From: Bacteroidota bacterium | Lineage (GTDB): Bacteria; Bacteroidota; Bacteroidia; Bacteroidales; Lentimicrobiaceae | Direction: 5' to 3' | Assembly: GCA_023417935.1 (NCBI GenBank) | Contig: JAEZDY010000029.1 | Location: 62,001-126,000, forward strand | DNA length: 64,000 nucleotides | Shown here: positions 16,590 to 26,412 of the stretch, piece by piece | How the letters are laid out: each line of letters begins with the position of its first letter | Numbering within the stretch: the first letter of the stretch is position 1 | Position numbers and translations under genes: made by a program | The notes under the pieces: generated by a model | Seen by the model: the letters and a program-made list of their open reading frames with translations, nothing else | Databases searched by the model: none | Told to the model about the DNA's origin: nothing

Positions 16590-16970
16590 TTATTTAACAG
16601 CCTTTACTGTTGGGATTATGAATAAAATTGTTGAGGTTCCTATTAAACCCGCAAGGATTACCACATAAACGACCGAGACTTTCTCAATACCCCAGATAAT
16701 TGAAATAGTAATCATAACCCATTGTAAAACTATTGCATACAGTTTGCTCCTTATAGTCAGGCCTTTGTTTTTACGATAATTAAGGATGTAAGGGCCTAGA
16801 TGTTTATTGGCAATTAAGTGATTATATAGCTTGTCAGAACTACGCATGTAAAGAGCTGCGGTCAGCAGTAGGAAGGGAGTGGTAGGTAGTCCTGGAACAA
16901 TAATCCCTATTAATCCAAGTGAAAGCGAAGCAGTGCCTGCAACGATGTAAAATAATTTTAAGAGGCTCAT
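16590..16970 (-). CDS. YbaN/DUF454 family inner-membrane protein
   Basis: A 126-residue protein of the DUF454 (YbaN) family, recognised from GLIGIIVPGLPTTPFLLLTAALYMRSS near residues 20-45, the N-LGPYILNYRKNKGL segment and two terminal membrane helices. Four hydrophobic segments are expected. Function is not established for the family. The gene is followed by an imperfect 29-base direct repeat (16529-16558 and 16563-16590). Confidence 0.8.
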   Translation of the reverse strand: MSLLKLFYIVAGTASLSLGLIGIIVPGLPTTPFLLLTAALYMRSSDKLYNHLIANKHLGPYILNYRKNKGLTIRSKLYAIVLQWVMITISIIWGIEKVSVVYVVILAGLIGTSTILFIIPTVKAVK

Positions 16971-17026
16971 ACAATTACAAACTCCTACAGCGGTGTTTAA
17001 TACATGGTTTAATAAAAATTGTGAAT

Positions 17027-17833
17027 TTAGTTTTTGTCCCTACTAAGGATATCTTCAGCTTTTCTGATGGCAGTAATATCAGTAATGATTGCTGCAAAAC
17101 CATTAACTTCCCATGGTGAAACGGATATGAGTAATTGCTTTTTCATAGGTTCGTACCAAGTTTCAAATAGTAAGGTTTTTTGCTCATTGGCAACCTTTCT
17201 ATATTCCTTTACATCAAAAGGAAGCGGATTACTAATAATTTCTGTGGCTAGTTTTCCCACGATGTTTGACTCAACAAGGTTAACTATTTTTTCAAACTGC
17301 CTGTTAACACTAACAACCCGATAGTTTGTTGCAATACCTTCATTGTTGAAAACAAGTTTATACAGTGAAACTCCTTCATTCATGTTAGAATATAGTTTCC
17401 TGAAGGTTCTTTCACTTTCTACCAATGCTTTTTCTACTTCTTTTTTGTGGCGAATATTGTTTTGTTTTTCTATAGCAGCATTAATAGCGGGCACTAGCCG
17501 TGTCATGTTTTGCTTGATTACATAGTCATCAGCTCCTGCTTTCATGCATTCCACAGCAATATCCTCATTCATTGAGCCGGTGACAAGAATAAATGGAACA
17601 TCGGGAGCAATATCCTTACGAACCTCCAATGCCTGCATCCCATCAAATGTAGGTAGTGAATAGTCGGAAAGAATAAGCGATGGCTTAATTTCGTTAATGG
17701 CACTAATATATTCCTTTCGGGTTTCTACAACCCTATAGGAAAATTTGAGTCCTTCTTTTGATAAATGCCTTTTTATCAATTCGGCATCATCAATGTTATC
17801 TTCCAGAAATATTATTCTAAGTACATCAGTCAT
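17027..17833 (-). CDS. Response regulator with REC and PAS domains
   Basis: A 268-residue protein. Residues 1-120 are a receiver domain with the acidic pair in LEDNIDD, phosphoacceptor Asp57 (LILSDYSLP), Thr85 (LVTGS) and Lys107 (DDYVIKQ). A coiled linker (residues 120-140) leads to a PAS domain (residues ~140-260) that ends with the SPWEVNGFAAIITDITAIRKAED pattern. It has no DNA-binding or enzymatic output, so it probably relays phosphoryl signals or forms part of a multi-component hybrid system. It has no kinase partner in the neighbourhood. Confidence 0.85.
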   Translation of the reverse strand: MTDVLRIIFLEDNIDDAELIKRHLSKEGLKFSYRVVETRKEYISAINEIKPSLILSDYSLPTFDGMQALEVRKDIAPDVPFILVTGSMNEDIAVECMKAGADDYVIKQNMTRLVPAINAAIEKQNNIRHKKEVEKALVESERTFRKLYSNMNEGVSLYKLVFNNEGIATNYRVVSVNRQFEKIVNLVESNIVGKLATEIISNPLPFDVKEYRKVANEQKTLLFETWYEPMKKQLLISVSPWEVNGFAAIITDITAIRKAEDILSRDKN

Positions 17834-17946
17834 TATAAAATAACGAAATTTTGAGCTTAAGGTTGTGAAGGGTTTAAAACGGTTAGCTGAATCAAATTAT
17901 AATTAGGTTAAATGTTAACTTTACGAGCACAATAATACTGAACCTC

Positions 17947-18906
17947 ATGAAAAAGTTTCAAATGATGATATTCCATTGTTTTAACGTAGTGCTCAAGAAG
18001 ACTGCCTTGTTATTATTGCTCAGCTTTTTTACCCATTCCCTATTTGGACAGACACAAAGAACATTGACATACTATAAGGATAAGTCGATGTCTCTCGAAA
18101 TGGATGTATTCATACCAAAGAACGAAGCAAATGTAAAAATGCCGGTATTTATTTATGTGCATGGTGGCGGTTTCTCATCGGGAAGCAGGAATGATGGACA
18201 TGCTATCTGTAAACATTTAGCAAATTCGGGTTATATAACAGCCAGCATTTCTTACACTTTATATATGAAGGATAAGAGCTTCAGTTGTGATGGTGTAACT
18301 GGGGAAAAGGTTAAGGCTATTCAATTTGCAGTTAATGATTTGTGGCTTGCAACAGCATTTTTAACAGAGATACATGATTTAAATATTGATCCTTCAAAAA
18401 TTTTCATTGGTGGCTGCAGTGCAGGGGCAGAAGTAGTGTTGCATGCTCAGCATTGGAACTATGAAAAAATGAACATTTATGAGAAGCAGCTACCTGCAGG
18501 TTTTAAATATGCAGGAATAATTGCAGGCGCAGGAGCTATTATGGACATTAACATGATTACCCGTGAGAATATGGTTCCCACAATGATGTTCCATGGGAAC
18601 TGTGATTTACTGGTCCCTTATGGTACAGCGGCCCATCATTATTGCGATCCAAATTCCCCCGGCTGGCTCATGTTCTTTGGCTCTTATTCTATATTCCAAC
18701 ACCTTGAAGAACTTGGTTGTTGTTCAAAATTATATACCTATTGCGGTGGTGGCCATGAGTTTGCTAACACATTATTTGAAAAGGATTTGCAAAACGTTCA
18801 GTCATTTCTCGCAGATGTAATAAGTGACAGAAAATATACCGAACATGTCATCATTTCAACAGATAACAGCTGCGAGCTTTCCAAGAAGTATATTTTTTGT
18901 AAATGA
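17947..18906 (+). CDS. Secreted alpha/beta-hydrolase (carboxylesterase-like)
   Basis: A 319-residue hydrolase with a signal peptide running to about residue 35 (SLFGQTQ). It carries the oxyanion-hole motif HGGGF (residues 72-76), the nucleophile elbow GGCSAG with Ser158, a probable Asp220 in MMFHGNCDLL and His270 in CGGGHEF. This arrangement is that of esterase/lipase members of the hormone-sensitive or BD-FAE type. Several extra cysteines in the C-terminal third (HYCDP, LGCCS, TYCGGG) may form disulfides. It should act in the periplasm or outside on acylated carbohydrates or other esters; the substrate is unknown. Confidence 0.8.
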   Translation: MKKFQMMIFHCFNVVLKKTALLLLLSFFTHSLFGQTQRTLTYYKDKSMSLEMDVFIPKNEANVKMPVFIYVHGGGFSSGSRNDGHAICKHLANSGYITASISYTLYMKDKSFSCDGVTGEKVKAIQFAVNDLWLATAFLTEIHDLNIDPSKIFIGGCSAGAEVVLHAQHWNYEKMNIYEKQLPAGFKYAGIIAGAGAIMDINMITRENMVPTMMFHGNCDLLVPYGTAAHHYCDPNSPGWLMFFGSYSIFQHLEELGCCSKLYTYCGGGHEFANTLFEKDLQNVQSFLADVISDRKYTEHVIISTDNSCELSKKYIFCK

Positions 18907-18916
18907 GCTTATTGAA

Positions 18917-21268
18917 TCAATGCTTCACTTCCAAAAACTTAAAGCCTTGATTTCCTGAACTTGTTTGGAAATTAAGGATATACAACCCGGCATTCAGATT
19001 GTGAGGGATGATATTTTGATAGCTTTTCTCCAAACTCCATCTGCCCATACTTTGACCGTTAACATTGAATATTTCAGCTTCATTGGGCAATATCTCTGGA
19101 TTAGTACACCGGATTATAAGTTGATTATTGGAATTGTACAAAGTGACTGATGCCCTGAAAGCTGTTTGCTCATCATTGCCTGCAGTTTCAAGTTTATTGC
19201 TTGTAATACTCTGCCAAGTGTTAATGGCTTTTTCATCAATAGTTACAGATAATTGTGGATAATTGTTTACTGAAGCTGATAAAGTGAGTATGCATTCTGA
19301 TGCAGAACGGTATTGGACTGAGAGTATGGTTAATCCTTCAGGAGCATTGTTGAGCTTGAAGTATTCAGTCAAAAGTAGCGGGTTTCTGAAATAGTCACCG
19401 GCAAGTGTAACTTTAATTTTATTCTCTTCTGAAGATATTCCTACCCATGGAGTTAGTATATTGCCAGGTAGGTAATCGTCTATCCAGTTAACCCGGTTAT
19501 AAAGAAATGTTTCAAAAAAGTCAACCTCATCTTCATAATCATTGTTTTGCCAGTTGTAGTTAGGCCAAACGTAAGTGCCAAGTATTGGCCAACGCTGATA
19601 ATTCCGATCCTTAGGTATATCAATCAGAGCTGTTATAGAGTCAATCTTTGATTGAATGAATGAATTAGTGAGTCCACTGGTTCTAAGGTTTACCCATCTT
19701 GTTTTGGCCAGATCTTTAAAATAAGGGTCTTCCATTAATCGTTTCCACCAAAAGACAATTGTATAGTCATCTGGCGATACGCGTGGGTAACACCATCCTG
19801 TATAGTCTATGGCAGGTGCCCAGTAATCAGCATTGCCATAACCAAGATTGAAATCCCAGGGTGGTCCTGCAAACAGTTTGCCCCCATCACTATCTTTTTC
19901 TTTAAAGAAGTATTGACTGAGCCTGTACTTATCAACTTCCTTGGATATTTCATTTATGAGCATGAAATCAACAAATGATGGTACATCAAAGTATTTGTGG
20001 TACCCTGTTTCCGGATTTTGGAACATAGTACCTGTAAGTGCATTCTCAGCATTTGTTACATAGTTCCTGATGTAAGTTCTTTGTTGTGGTTGAATGTCTT
20101 CTGGTTTAGGATAATAAAATTGAAACGTTATATCCATTGCATTAGGATAGGCTGGAACAGGATTAGATTTCCAACCATCGACATTATAAACAAAATCGTA
20201 ATCGCGCCAGTCAACTGCAAGGATGTAACCACCTGTGATATCAGGACCGGATATTTCATCAGGTTTAAGGGTATTAATGTCAACACGATTATTATCTTTT
20301 TTGATCTTTTCCATCAATATATAGACACCTTTATAATCACTGTTAACGATCAACTCACAAAATACAGTTCGGGACGAATATCCTTCAAACTGCTTGGCCA
20401 TTTCAAATGTAATCACATTGCGAAGCATTGATTTATCAGTATAAGGTGCATATAGTATCCAGTCGCTTTCAATCGGCATGCCCAGTAATGGTACTTTCAA
20501 ATCCTCACCAAGAATATCGCGTGTTTCAAATCCATATGACTTTTTAGGGAACATTTGAGTCGACTTTCCCCGGATTTCAATTGCGATATCGCCATTGTAA
20601 TCATTAAAGGGATCCGTAATTTGGTTAACTGAGCCAGGGCCATTGTTGATAATGCCCATGTGTGCATTAACTTTTGGTTCATCTGGAATTGAGTTGCCAA
20701 ATGAATTGATTATTATAATTGGTAGGTTGGATTCAGTTAGTATAGGTAAAGGGTTCTCCTTGAGGACATCATCAAAATACCATGCTTTACCACCAATAGT
20801 ACCGCGAAAATCATAGAAAATAACAAGCGTTGTAAAGTTCGGATAATCAAGACCTGAGAAATCAAATTCCAGATCAGACCATTGGCCTGGCACAGGAGTT
20901 TTTTCTATTTCATGCCAATTTGAGTTGTTTTCATCCTGAAATTTAAATGTAACAGTCCCACCGATTATTGGTGCAAGAACCTTAACTCTGTACCGTGGGA
21001 ATGAATCGAGATTAATGTGGTAAGGCATCTCATAGCTGATATTATCCCATGGGCTTGTACTTGTAATTACTTTTAAACACTGCGAAGAAGTATTTACCGC
21101 ATCAGGGTAAGGATTGTCAACCACAGTTGAGGTGCTGCCAAATACATTCCAATCCTGTGTAATACCGTCCCAGTTTGATAGGGTGTCATAGGTTTGGCCA
21201 TAAATAAATGTTGTATAAAACAACAAAATAGTAGTAAAAAGAATAGGGAGTTTTATAGGGTATTTCAT
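18917..21268 (-). CDS. CotH-kinase family protein with T9SS sorting domain
   Basis: A 783-residue secreted protein. A signal peptide (1-24) is followed by a beta-rich domain resembling carbohydrate-binding modules (about residues 25-180), then a CotH domain (about 185-560) with DIAIEIRGKSTQMFPKKSYGFE, the charged ITGGYILAVDWRD and the catalytic-type GPPWDFNLGYGNAD. Atypical CotH kinases phosphorylate secreted proteins. The last ~70 residues (NSNNQLIIRCTNPEILPNEA ... ) form a T9SS sorting domain ending GFKFLEVKH. It faces the esterase gene with a gap of 10 bases. The substrate is unknown. Confidence 0.85.
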   Translation of the reverse strand: MKYPIKLPILFTTILLFYTTFIYGQTYDTLSNWDGITQDWNVFGSTSTVVDNPYPDAVNTSSQCLKVITSTSPWDNISYEMPYHINLDSFPRYRVKVLAPIIGGTVTFKFQDENNSNWHEIEKTPVPGQWSDLEFDFSGLDYPNFTTLVIFYDFRGTIGGKAWYFDDVLKENPLPILTESNLPIIIINSFGNSIPDEPKVNAHMGIINNGPGSVNQITDPFNDYNGDIAIEIRGKSTQMFPKKSYGFETRDILGEDLKVPLLGMPIESDWILYAPYTDKSMLRNVITFEMAKQFEGYSSRTVFCELIVNSDYKGVYILMEKIKKDNNRVDINTLKPDEISGPDITGGYILAVDWRDYDFVYNVDGWKSNPVPAYPNAMDITFQFYYPKPEDIQPQQRTYIRNYVTNAENALTGTMFQNPETGYHKYFDVPSFVDFMLINEISKEVDKYRLSQYFFKEKDSDGGKLFAGPPWDFNLGYGNADYWAPAIDYTGWCYPRVSPDDYTIVFWWKRLMEDPYFKDLAKTRWVNLRTSGLTNSFIQSKIDSITALIDIPKDRNYQRWPILGTYVWPNYNWQNNDYEDEVDFFETFLYNRVNWIDDYLPGNILTPWVGISSEENKIKVTLAGDYFRNPLLLTEYFKLNNAPEGLTILSVQYRSASECILTLSASVNNYPQLSVTIDEKAINTWQSITSNKLETAGNDEQTAFRASVTLYNSNNQLIIRCTNPEILPNEAEIFNVNGQSMGRWSLEKSYQNIIPHNLNAGLYILNFQTSSGNQGFKFLEVKH

Positions 21269-21431
21269 GTTTAAGAAGCAAAAAAAATATACTTTTGGAT
21301 AATAAAGAGTTGATTTTCAATTATTCGGATGCTAAATTAGAATAAAGTGTTCAATTTAATGCTTATTCAGAAATAAACTAATTACAATGTGAAGAACTCA
21401 GATTATTTAACTGAGGAAAGAAGAACTTAGA

Positions 21432-23513
21432 TTAATTGAAGATGATACTCAACCCGGCAAAGTAGTTTCTGAGTGGGGCTGGATTGTAATACCTACCGCC
21501 GAAAGCATTTATATCATAACCAAGACTGTACTTAATATTCAACAAATTGTCAACACCACAAAAAATATTCAATTTAAGGAGTTTAGTTTCTATTCTAAGC
21601 CCGGTTTTAAGATAAATAACATTACTGGATGGCGCGTAAACGCTATTTGCGTCATTGAGTGGTATTTCTGACGTGTAAGTATGGCTTATAAAGCCATACA
21701 CCCCCCCGGAGGTCTTAGCAAGCAAACTTATAATAGTTTGGTTATGTGGAACACCGGTAAGGTTATTACCGCTAAAGTTATTGGTATCAGTTTGGTAGTT
21801 GTTAAATTTAAAAGCGTGTAGCGTATATCCACCTGAAATTTGCAGAATTTCTAATTTAGTGAAGCCTCTATGCTTCACTTTTTGCCGTGAAATAATATTA
21901 TACTTTAATTGCGACTCAATTCCCGGTTGAATAATATCTCCGGAATTCGCAAAGTACTCTGTCCCGGTTTCATTACTACGCCGGACGATTGCTTGTTTAA
22001 GATGGTACACAAATGTGGTTGCTTCAATCCAAAACATCTGATTTTTGCTAATAAACCTAAAACCTGTTTCGTAGTTGTAACCCCACTCGGGTTCAAGGTC
22101 AGTATTAATCTCATTATCAGATGACCTGACCTCATTGAATGTAGGAGGTGAATAGCCCTTACTGATTGTAGCCCTCCAAGCCAAGGTTGGTAAAACAAGA
22201 AAGGATGCAGTAAAACGTGGCATTATTTGTGGTCTGAATCTTTTTTGTTGGTCAAATCTGTCGGTAGATAATGTTTTTCTGAACAAGTAACTGTTAAAAT
22301 TTATACTTGCTGATGCTTCTAAAATAATATCATTAAAGAAATCTGCTGAAACCCTGGCAAATACGAAATTCTGCCTGGCAATAAGATCATCAGCAGCCTG
22401 TATTGTATCCTTCAGACCAGCACGATTTCCATAATTAATCACATCGGCAAAGCTTTGCTGGGCTTCGAATCCTAAATTATAGGTTAGGTTGATCAGGCCT
22501 TGACGATTATTGTTTGCTTCAAAGTAACTTCGAATGCCAAGACTTTTTTCATTTCGTTCTTCATAATTGGTTATAAAACGATTAGTGAAATCCGTTAGCG
22601 TACCAAATACTGCCACCAGATGCTTTAAATTAGGTGAAATCTTCATGTCATGTACAATTCCTCCATATAAGGTGTTGTTTTTGACACCTGCATTTTGTTC
22701 CAATGCCCCGGGCAGATAGTTTGTTGGTGGTCGTGCACTTCTGGGGTTCAATTGCCATTGATCATAGGTTAGTCCCCCCGGAGTATCATACTCCAGTCGG
22801 GAATATAGCAATAGCATTCGCAACTGTGCTTTTTTATTATATTCCCATTGGTCAGTTAACTTGAAAAAGTTACGTTTCATTGAGCTGTTTTCACGATAGC
22901 CGCCGAAGGTTTGAAATGCCTGAGTTATAGATAATCTGTGCGTGGTAAGTTGAAAGCCAACTACTGCTCTTTGATATAGCAAACCATATGAACCTCCCAA
23001 TAGACTTGTTTCTGCTTTCATCTTATTTTGTACTCCGGCATTAATGCCGATCTTCACTACACCACCTGAATTCGCGCCGTAAAGGCTACCATCAGGGCCT
23101 TTGAGAATTTCTATTCGTCTTACGGTGCTCAAGTCGATTAGATTTAAGTAGGTATTTCCACCAGCATCTGTTAAGGGGTACTCGTCAATGTATATCTTAA
23201 CATTCCTTATGCCAAAGGGGGAACGGATCAAACTACCACGTATGGATAACCTGTAACTTCCGGGAGATCTCTCTTCCATACGAACACCACTTACCTGGTT
23301 CACCGAAGCGATTGGAGAAGATCCATTATATAATTCAAGATTTGCTGAATCAGTAATAGAAACTGAAGCTGGCATTCGAAGATATGGGCGATCACTGAAA
23401 AATCCAGTTACTTGAACTGGTTTAAGTACCATTGTATCTTCAAGTATCTGCGCAGTTGCAATGAATGGAATAAGTAATAATTCAACTGCAACAATATAAA
23501 AAGAAAGTCTCAC
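21432..23513 (-). CDS. TonB-dependent outer-membrane receptor
   Basis: A 693-residue receptor with a signal peptide (1-22), a plug domain (about 40-165; NQVSGVRMEERSPGSYRLSIRG, RIEILKGPDGSLYGANSGGVV) and a 22-strand barrel ending in an aromatic-rich strand (NYFAGLSIIFN). It lacks the N-terminal carboxypeptidase-like domain of SusC proteins and has no SusD neighbour, so a siderophore, haem, vitamin or metal substrate is more likely than a polysaccharide. No substrate signature is visible. It is monocistronic. Confidence 0.88.
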   Translation of the reverse strand: MRLSFYIVAVELLLIPFIATAQILEDTMVLKPVQVTGFFSDRPYLRMPASVSITDSANLELYNGSSPIASVNQVSGVRMEERSPGSYRLSIRGSLIRSPFGIRNVKIYIDEYPLTDAGGNTYLNLIDLSTVRRIEILKGPDGSLYGANSGGVVKIGINAGVQNKMKAETSLLGGSYGLLYQRAVVGFQLTTHRLSITQAFQTFGGYRENSSMKRNFFKLTDQWEYNKKAQLRMLLLYSRLEYDTPGGLTYDQWQLNPRSARPPTNYLPGALEQNAGVKNNTLYGGIVHDMKISPNLKHLVAVFGTLTDFTNRFITNYEERNEKSLGIRSYFEANNNRQGLINLTYNLGFEAQQSFADVINYGNRAGLKDTIQAADDLIARQNFVFARVSADFFNDIILEASASINFNSYLFRKTLSTDRFDQQKRFRPQIMPRFTASFLVLPTLAWRATISKGYSPPTFNEVRSSDNEINTDLEPEWGYNYETGFRFISKNQMFWIEATTFVYHLKQAIVRRSNETGTEYFANSGDIIQPGIESQLKYNIISRQKVKHRGFTKLEILQISGGYTLHAFKFNNYQTDTNNFSGNNLTGVPHNQTIISLLAKTSGGVYGFISHTYTSEIPLNDANSVYAPSSNVIYLKTGLRIETKLLKLNIFCGVDNLLNIKYSLGYDINAFGGRYYNPAPLRNYFAGLSIIFN

Positions 23514-23671
23514 TGGTCTATCCTGTTAATAGAACAGATAAACCGTACCCGAATAGGTATGTTCAACTAAATCCATTTTTTGAAAGTAAAATAAAATTAC
23601 AGCGACATTCCTTGACGTAGGTCTTGCTTACTTTTGTTTCATAGTATTTAATAAAATCAAAATTTGAGAAA

Positions 23672-23857
23672 ATGGACAAGATAAAAACATTCAAAAGCAG
23701 ACCTTCAAACAGCCCTTCAAAGGTTAGCTCAAATAACGTAATGAATAAAATCAATAAGATTAATCTCAGTTATCTAGCAAAATTAGAATCAGAATTAGAT
23801 CTTTATATTGAAGAGATACTGATTCACCCAAAAATACATGTTCAATCGGGGCGTTAG
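23672..23857 (+). CDS. Small hypothetical protein (61 aa)
   Basis: A lysine/serine-rich 61-residue frame ending with a helical segment (LSYLAKLESELDLYIEEILI). A TACTTTTG box at 23629-23636 sits 36 bases before its ATG, the usual distance, although no good -33 element is seen. No recognised family. It may be real; an overlapping minus frame is less likely because it lacks such a signal. Confidence 0.35.
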   Translation: MDKIKTFKSRPSNSPSKVSSNNVMNKINKINLSYLAKLESELDLYIEEILIHPKIHVQSGR

Positions 23858-23980
23858 AATTCGGGATTACATAATTTGAGGTGAAGTAATTAGAACTGCA
23901 ATGTGATTTGCATACAGCAGTAATCAGAAGTTGTAGCATTTATACATAAATTTACGAACTTGCAGAAAAAATACTTTGCT

Positions 23981-24889
23981 ATGTCAAAACGTGAATCAAT
24001 CACCCGCTATAGCCTGATTATAAAAAAACTTAGGAAAAAACCTTCAACATTCGATGAAATAGCTGATTATCTAGATCGGCAATCAGAACTTGAAGAATAC
24101 AATTTCAACATCTCTAAACGAACTTTTCAAAGAGATTTAATTGATATCAGAGAAGTATATAAGATTGATATTCAATATGACAGAAGTCAGCAACATTATT
24201 TTATCAGTGATGATGAGCACCCTGAGATCAATGAACGTATACTTGAAGCATTTGACACTTTTAATGCTCTCAATATGAGTGACAGGCTTTCAAATTCTAT
24301 CTATTTTGAGAAGCGCAAACCACAAGGCACCGAAAACCTTAATGGCATTCTACATGCTATAAGGAATGGTAAGAAACTGAGTTTTAGCTACATCTCTTTT
24401 TTGGAAGAAGAACTCACCGAACGTGTTGTTGAACCATACGCTCTTAAAGAGTTCGGCCATCGTTGGTACATAGTTGGTAATGACACTAAGGATAATAAGA
24501 TAAAGACTTTTGGTTTAGATAGATTATCAGATATGGAAATATCCAAACAAAAGTTTGAACTTCCTCCAGAATTCAATGTAAATGAGTATTACCGACATTG
24601 TTTTGGTATTATAAGCCCAAATTCACCCAATCCCTTTAAAATAGAATTGTGGTTTAATTCAGTTCAGGGTAAGTATATAAAATCACTTCCGTTACATGAG
24701 TCACAGAAAGTGTTAAGCGATACTGAAAAAGGGCTTACAATTGAGCTTGAACTTTACCTAACACATGATTTTGTTATGGAAATACTTTCTTATGGAGGTA
24801 ACGTAAAAGTGATTAAACCAAAGCAATTAATCAATCTTGTGAAAACAGCTTACAAAGAAGGATTAGCAATGTACGACGACAAATTCTAA
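23981..24889 (+). CDS. WYL-domain transcriptional regulator
   Basis: A 302-residue regulator (309 if the upstream TTG at 23960 is used; the ATG at 23981 gives the typical MSKRESITRY start). Residues 1-70 form a winged-helix DNA-binding domain (FDEIADYL, ISKRTFQRDLIDI). Residues ~120-200 are the WYL domain (KLSFSYISFLEEE, VVEPYALKEFGHRWYIVGND), a Sm-like ligand-binding fold, followed by the WCX-type C-terminal domain. WYL regulators often bind nucleic acids or nucleotides and control defence or DNA-damage genes; no target is evident here as neighbours are small orphans. Confidence 0.85.
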   Translation: MSKRESITRYSLIIKKLRKKPSTFDEIADYLDRQSELEEYNFNISKRTFQRDLIDIREVYKIDIQYDRSQQHYFISDDEHPEINERILEAFDTFNALNMSDRLSNSIYFEKRKPQGTENLNGILHAIRNGKKLSFSYISFLEEELTERVVEPYALKEFGHRWYIVGNDTKDNKIKTFGLDRLSDMEISKQKFELPPEFNVNEYYRHCFGIISPNSPNPFKIELWFNSVQGKYIKSLPLHESQKVLSDTEKGLTIELELYLTHDFVMEILSYGGNVKVIKPKQLINLVKTAYKEGLAMYDDKF

Positions 24890-24938
24890 TATATGCCTTC
24901 TCGGTGGTAGTTAAAAAAAATAAAGAAATATTCTCAAT

Positions 24939-25271
24939 TTAGTCTTTGATAGTGCTAGTTTCAATTTTCAACTTATAAACCCTTTTACTCTCATTAGAAA
25001 TTTCTATTTCATCTATAAAAGTATGGTCCGTGGTTACTTTATTATTAAATGAAACATAATGTCTGTCTAGATTCAGTTCTGGATGTATATCAGTAAAATG
25101 TCGTGCTAATTTCATTAATTCTTTTGCCCTTGATTCTAAAGCGTTGGTATCACATAGCCAGTTATGGAAATTCCAATAACCTTCTTCGTTAATATTACCA
25201 TCGGGTGCAACAATTATTCCTTTTTTGCTGAAGGCATCCAGCTGCTGGTTTAGGGAAATTTTGAATGACAT
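24939..25271 (-). CDS. Hypothetical protein (110 aa)
   Basis: A soluble frame, start taken at the ATG giving MSFKISLNQQ (25271); a TTG 9 codons upstream is less likely. The sequence has a mixed alpha/beta look with KLARHFTDIHPELNLDRHYV in the centre and a C-terminal strand pair. I recognise no family. It is convergent with the WYL regulator, 49 bases apart. Confidence 0.5.
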   Translation of the reverse strand: MSFKISLNQQLDAFSKKGIIVAPDGNINEEGYWNFHNWLCDTNALESRAKELMKLARHFTDIHPELNLDRHYVSFNNKVTTDHTFIDEIEISNESKRVYKLKIETSTIKD

Positions 25272-25462
25272 GATAAGATACTTTGATGTATCAGACAATA
25301 CAAAAAAAGAAGAGAAATGTTCTATCTGATTTAAGTTTTTTATCTAGCTGATTAAAACTAAGCTCTCAACTTTTACTGGAACTTATAGTGCATAAACCTA
25401 TAACCATGACATCTGGGACTTCCCAGGTGACCGGTTAAATTCATTCGAGGTTATTCCCCATC

Positions 25463-25502
25463 GATACTCCTTTTAAGTTTTTGAAACTTAATGTATGGAG
25501 TA
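25463..25502. other. Stem-loop in an otherwise empty intergenic stretch
   Basis: Outer arms ATACTCC (25463-25469) and GGAGTAT (25496-25502) enclose an inner perfect stem TTAAGTTT / AAACTTAA around a three-base loop. On the plus strand a T7 run follows about 12 bases later. It lies downstream of the minus-strand gene at 25571. It may be a weak terminator or part of a structured RNA. Confidence 0.4.
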
Positions 25503-25570
25503 TTGTTCAAGCAGTTTTTTTATTTAAGGAATTGAGTGGTTGTATAGGATGATGTAGTGAGTGTAGGATA

Positions 25571-25777
25571 TTACTTTCTCTTATCGAGTTCCCTTAAAGT
25601 ATCAATAACAGCTTGAACTTGCATTAATGCTTCGTCAGCTTTTGCTCCTTCTTCAGGAGTTGTTTCCAAAGGGGAATTGCCTGTTGACAGTCGTAATTGT
25701 AGCTGTCTTTTCAGATTTTCCAGTTTGTCAATGTGCTTGGCGAATGGATTGGTATAAAACCTGTTGAAAGTGTACAT
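25571..25777 (-). CDS. Small hypothetical protein (68 aa)
   Basis: A 68-residue helical frame with two predicted amphipathic helices (HIDKLENLKRQLQLRL and GAKADEALMQVQAVIDTLRE). A TATCTTTG box on the minus strand (25814-25807) lies 30 bases before the ATG and supports expression. No recognised family; the acidic/basic heptad pattern suggests a coiled coil or small helical bundle. Confidence 0.5.
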   Translation of the reverse strand: MYTFNRFYTNPFAKHIDKLENLKRQLQLRLSTGNSPLETTPEEGAKADEALMQVQAVIDTLRELDKRK

Positions 25778-25935
25778 AATTGATTTCTTTATTTATTTCC
25801 GAATTGCAAAGATAATATATATAATCGCAGGAAAGTATATTATGATAAAAAAATTATTGAGATAATTCATGAAAAGCTGAATGGTGTAATCAATTCTCTT
25901 TCAGACAAACTCATTTATTCATTGTTTATACTTTC

Positions 25936-26358
25936 ATGACAATAAAAAATAAGACTTCTGAAAATTATAGTGCAAAAGTCAGCTTATCTCTCTTGTTTTT
26001 ACGCATAATAAGTGGTGGATTTATGCTCACACATGGTCTACCTAAACTCCAAAATTTTGTGCACGGACCACCATTCGAATTTCCAGATCCAATAGGAATA
26101 GGGGTTACTGCATCTTTAGCTCTTACTATTTTTGCCGAGGTAATATGTGCAGTTTTGATTATCATTGGTTTCCTTACCCGACTTGCAACTGTTCCTCTGA
26201 TTATCACCATGGCTGTAGCCGCATTTATTGTTCATTCTCAGGATGCTCTCTTTATTAAGGAACTTCCAATTCTTTATATCACTATCTATCTTGCAATTGC
26301 CATTGCTGGTCCAGGTCAGATTTCAATTGATAAGATTGAATCCCAGAAAAGGCGCTGA
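25936..26358 (+). CDS. DoxX family membrane protein
   Basis: A 140-residue protein with four transmembrane helices and the DoxX start LFLRIISGGFMLTHGLPKLQNF, then FAEVICAVLIIIGFLTRLATVPLI. DoxX proteins are small inner-membrane proteins linked to redox homeostasis and, in some cases, quinone oxidation. It precedes ligD by 54 bases on the same strand; a functional link between them is not clear. Confidence 0.85.
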   Translation: MTIKNKTSENYSAKVSLSLLFLRIISGGFMLTHGLPKLQNFVHGPPFEFPDPIGIGVTASLALTIFAEVICAVLIIIGFLTRLATVPLIITMAVAAFIVHSQDALFIKELPILYITIYLAIAIAGPGQISIDKIESQKRR

Positions 26359-26412
26359 GCAATAGCAGCATTTACTGAATAGAAGTCTGTTTGAAAATTA
26401 TAGAACCCGTAA

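Noticed and set aside
16529..16590. Imperfect 29-base direct repeat downstream of the YbaN-like gene
   Set aside because: Several mismatches, no target-site or regulatory context; noted only in the gene entry.
23563..23754. 63-residue minus-strand frame
   Set aside because: It lies opposite the plus-strand 61-residue frame, which has a promoter-like box; phenylalanine/leucine-rich composition is typical of an antisense shadow.
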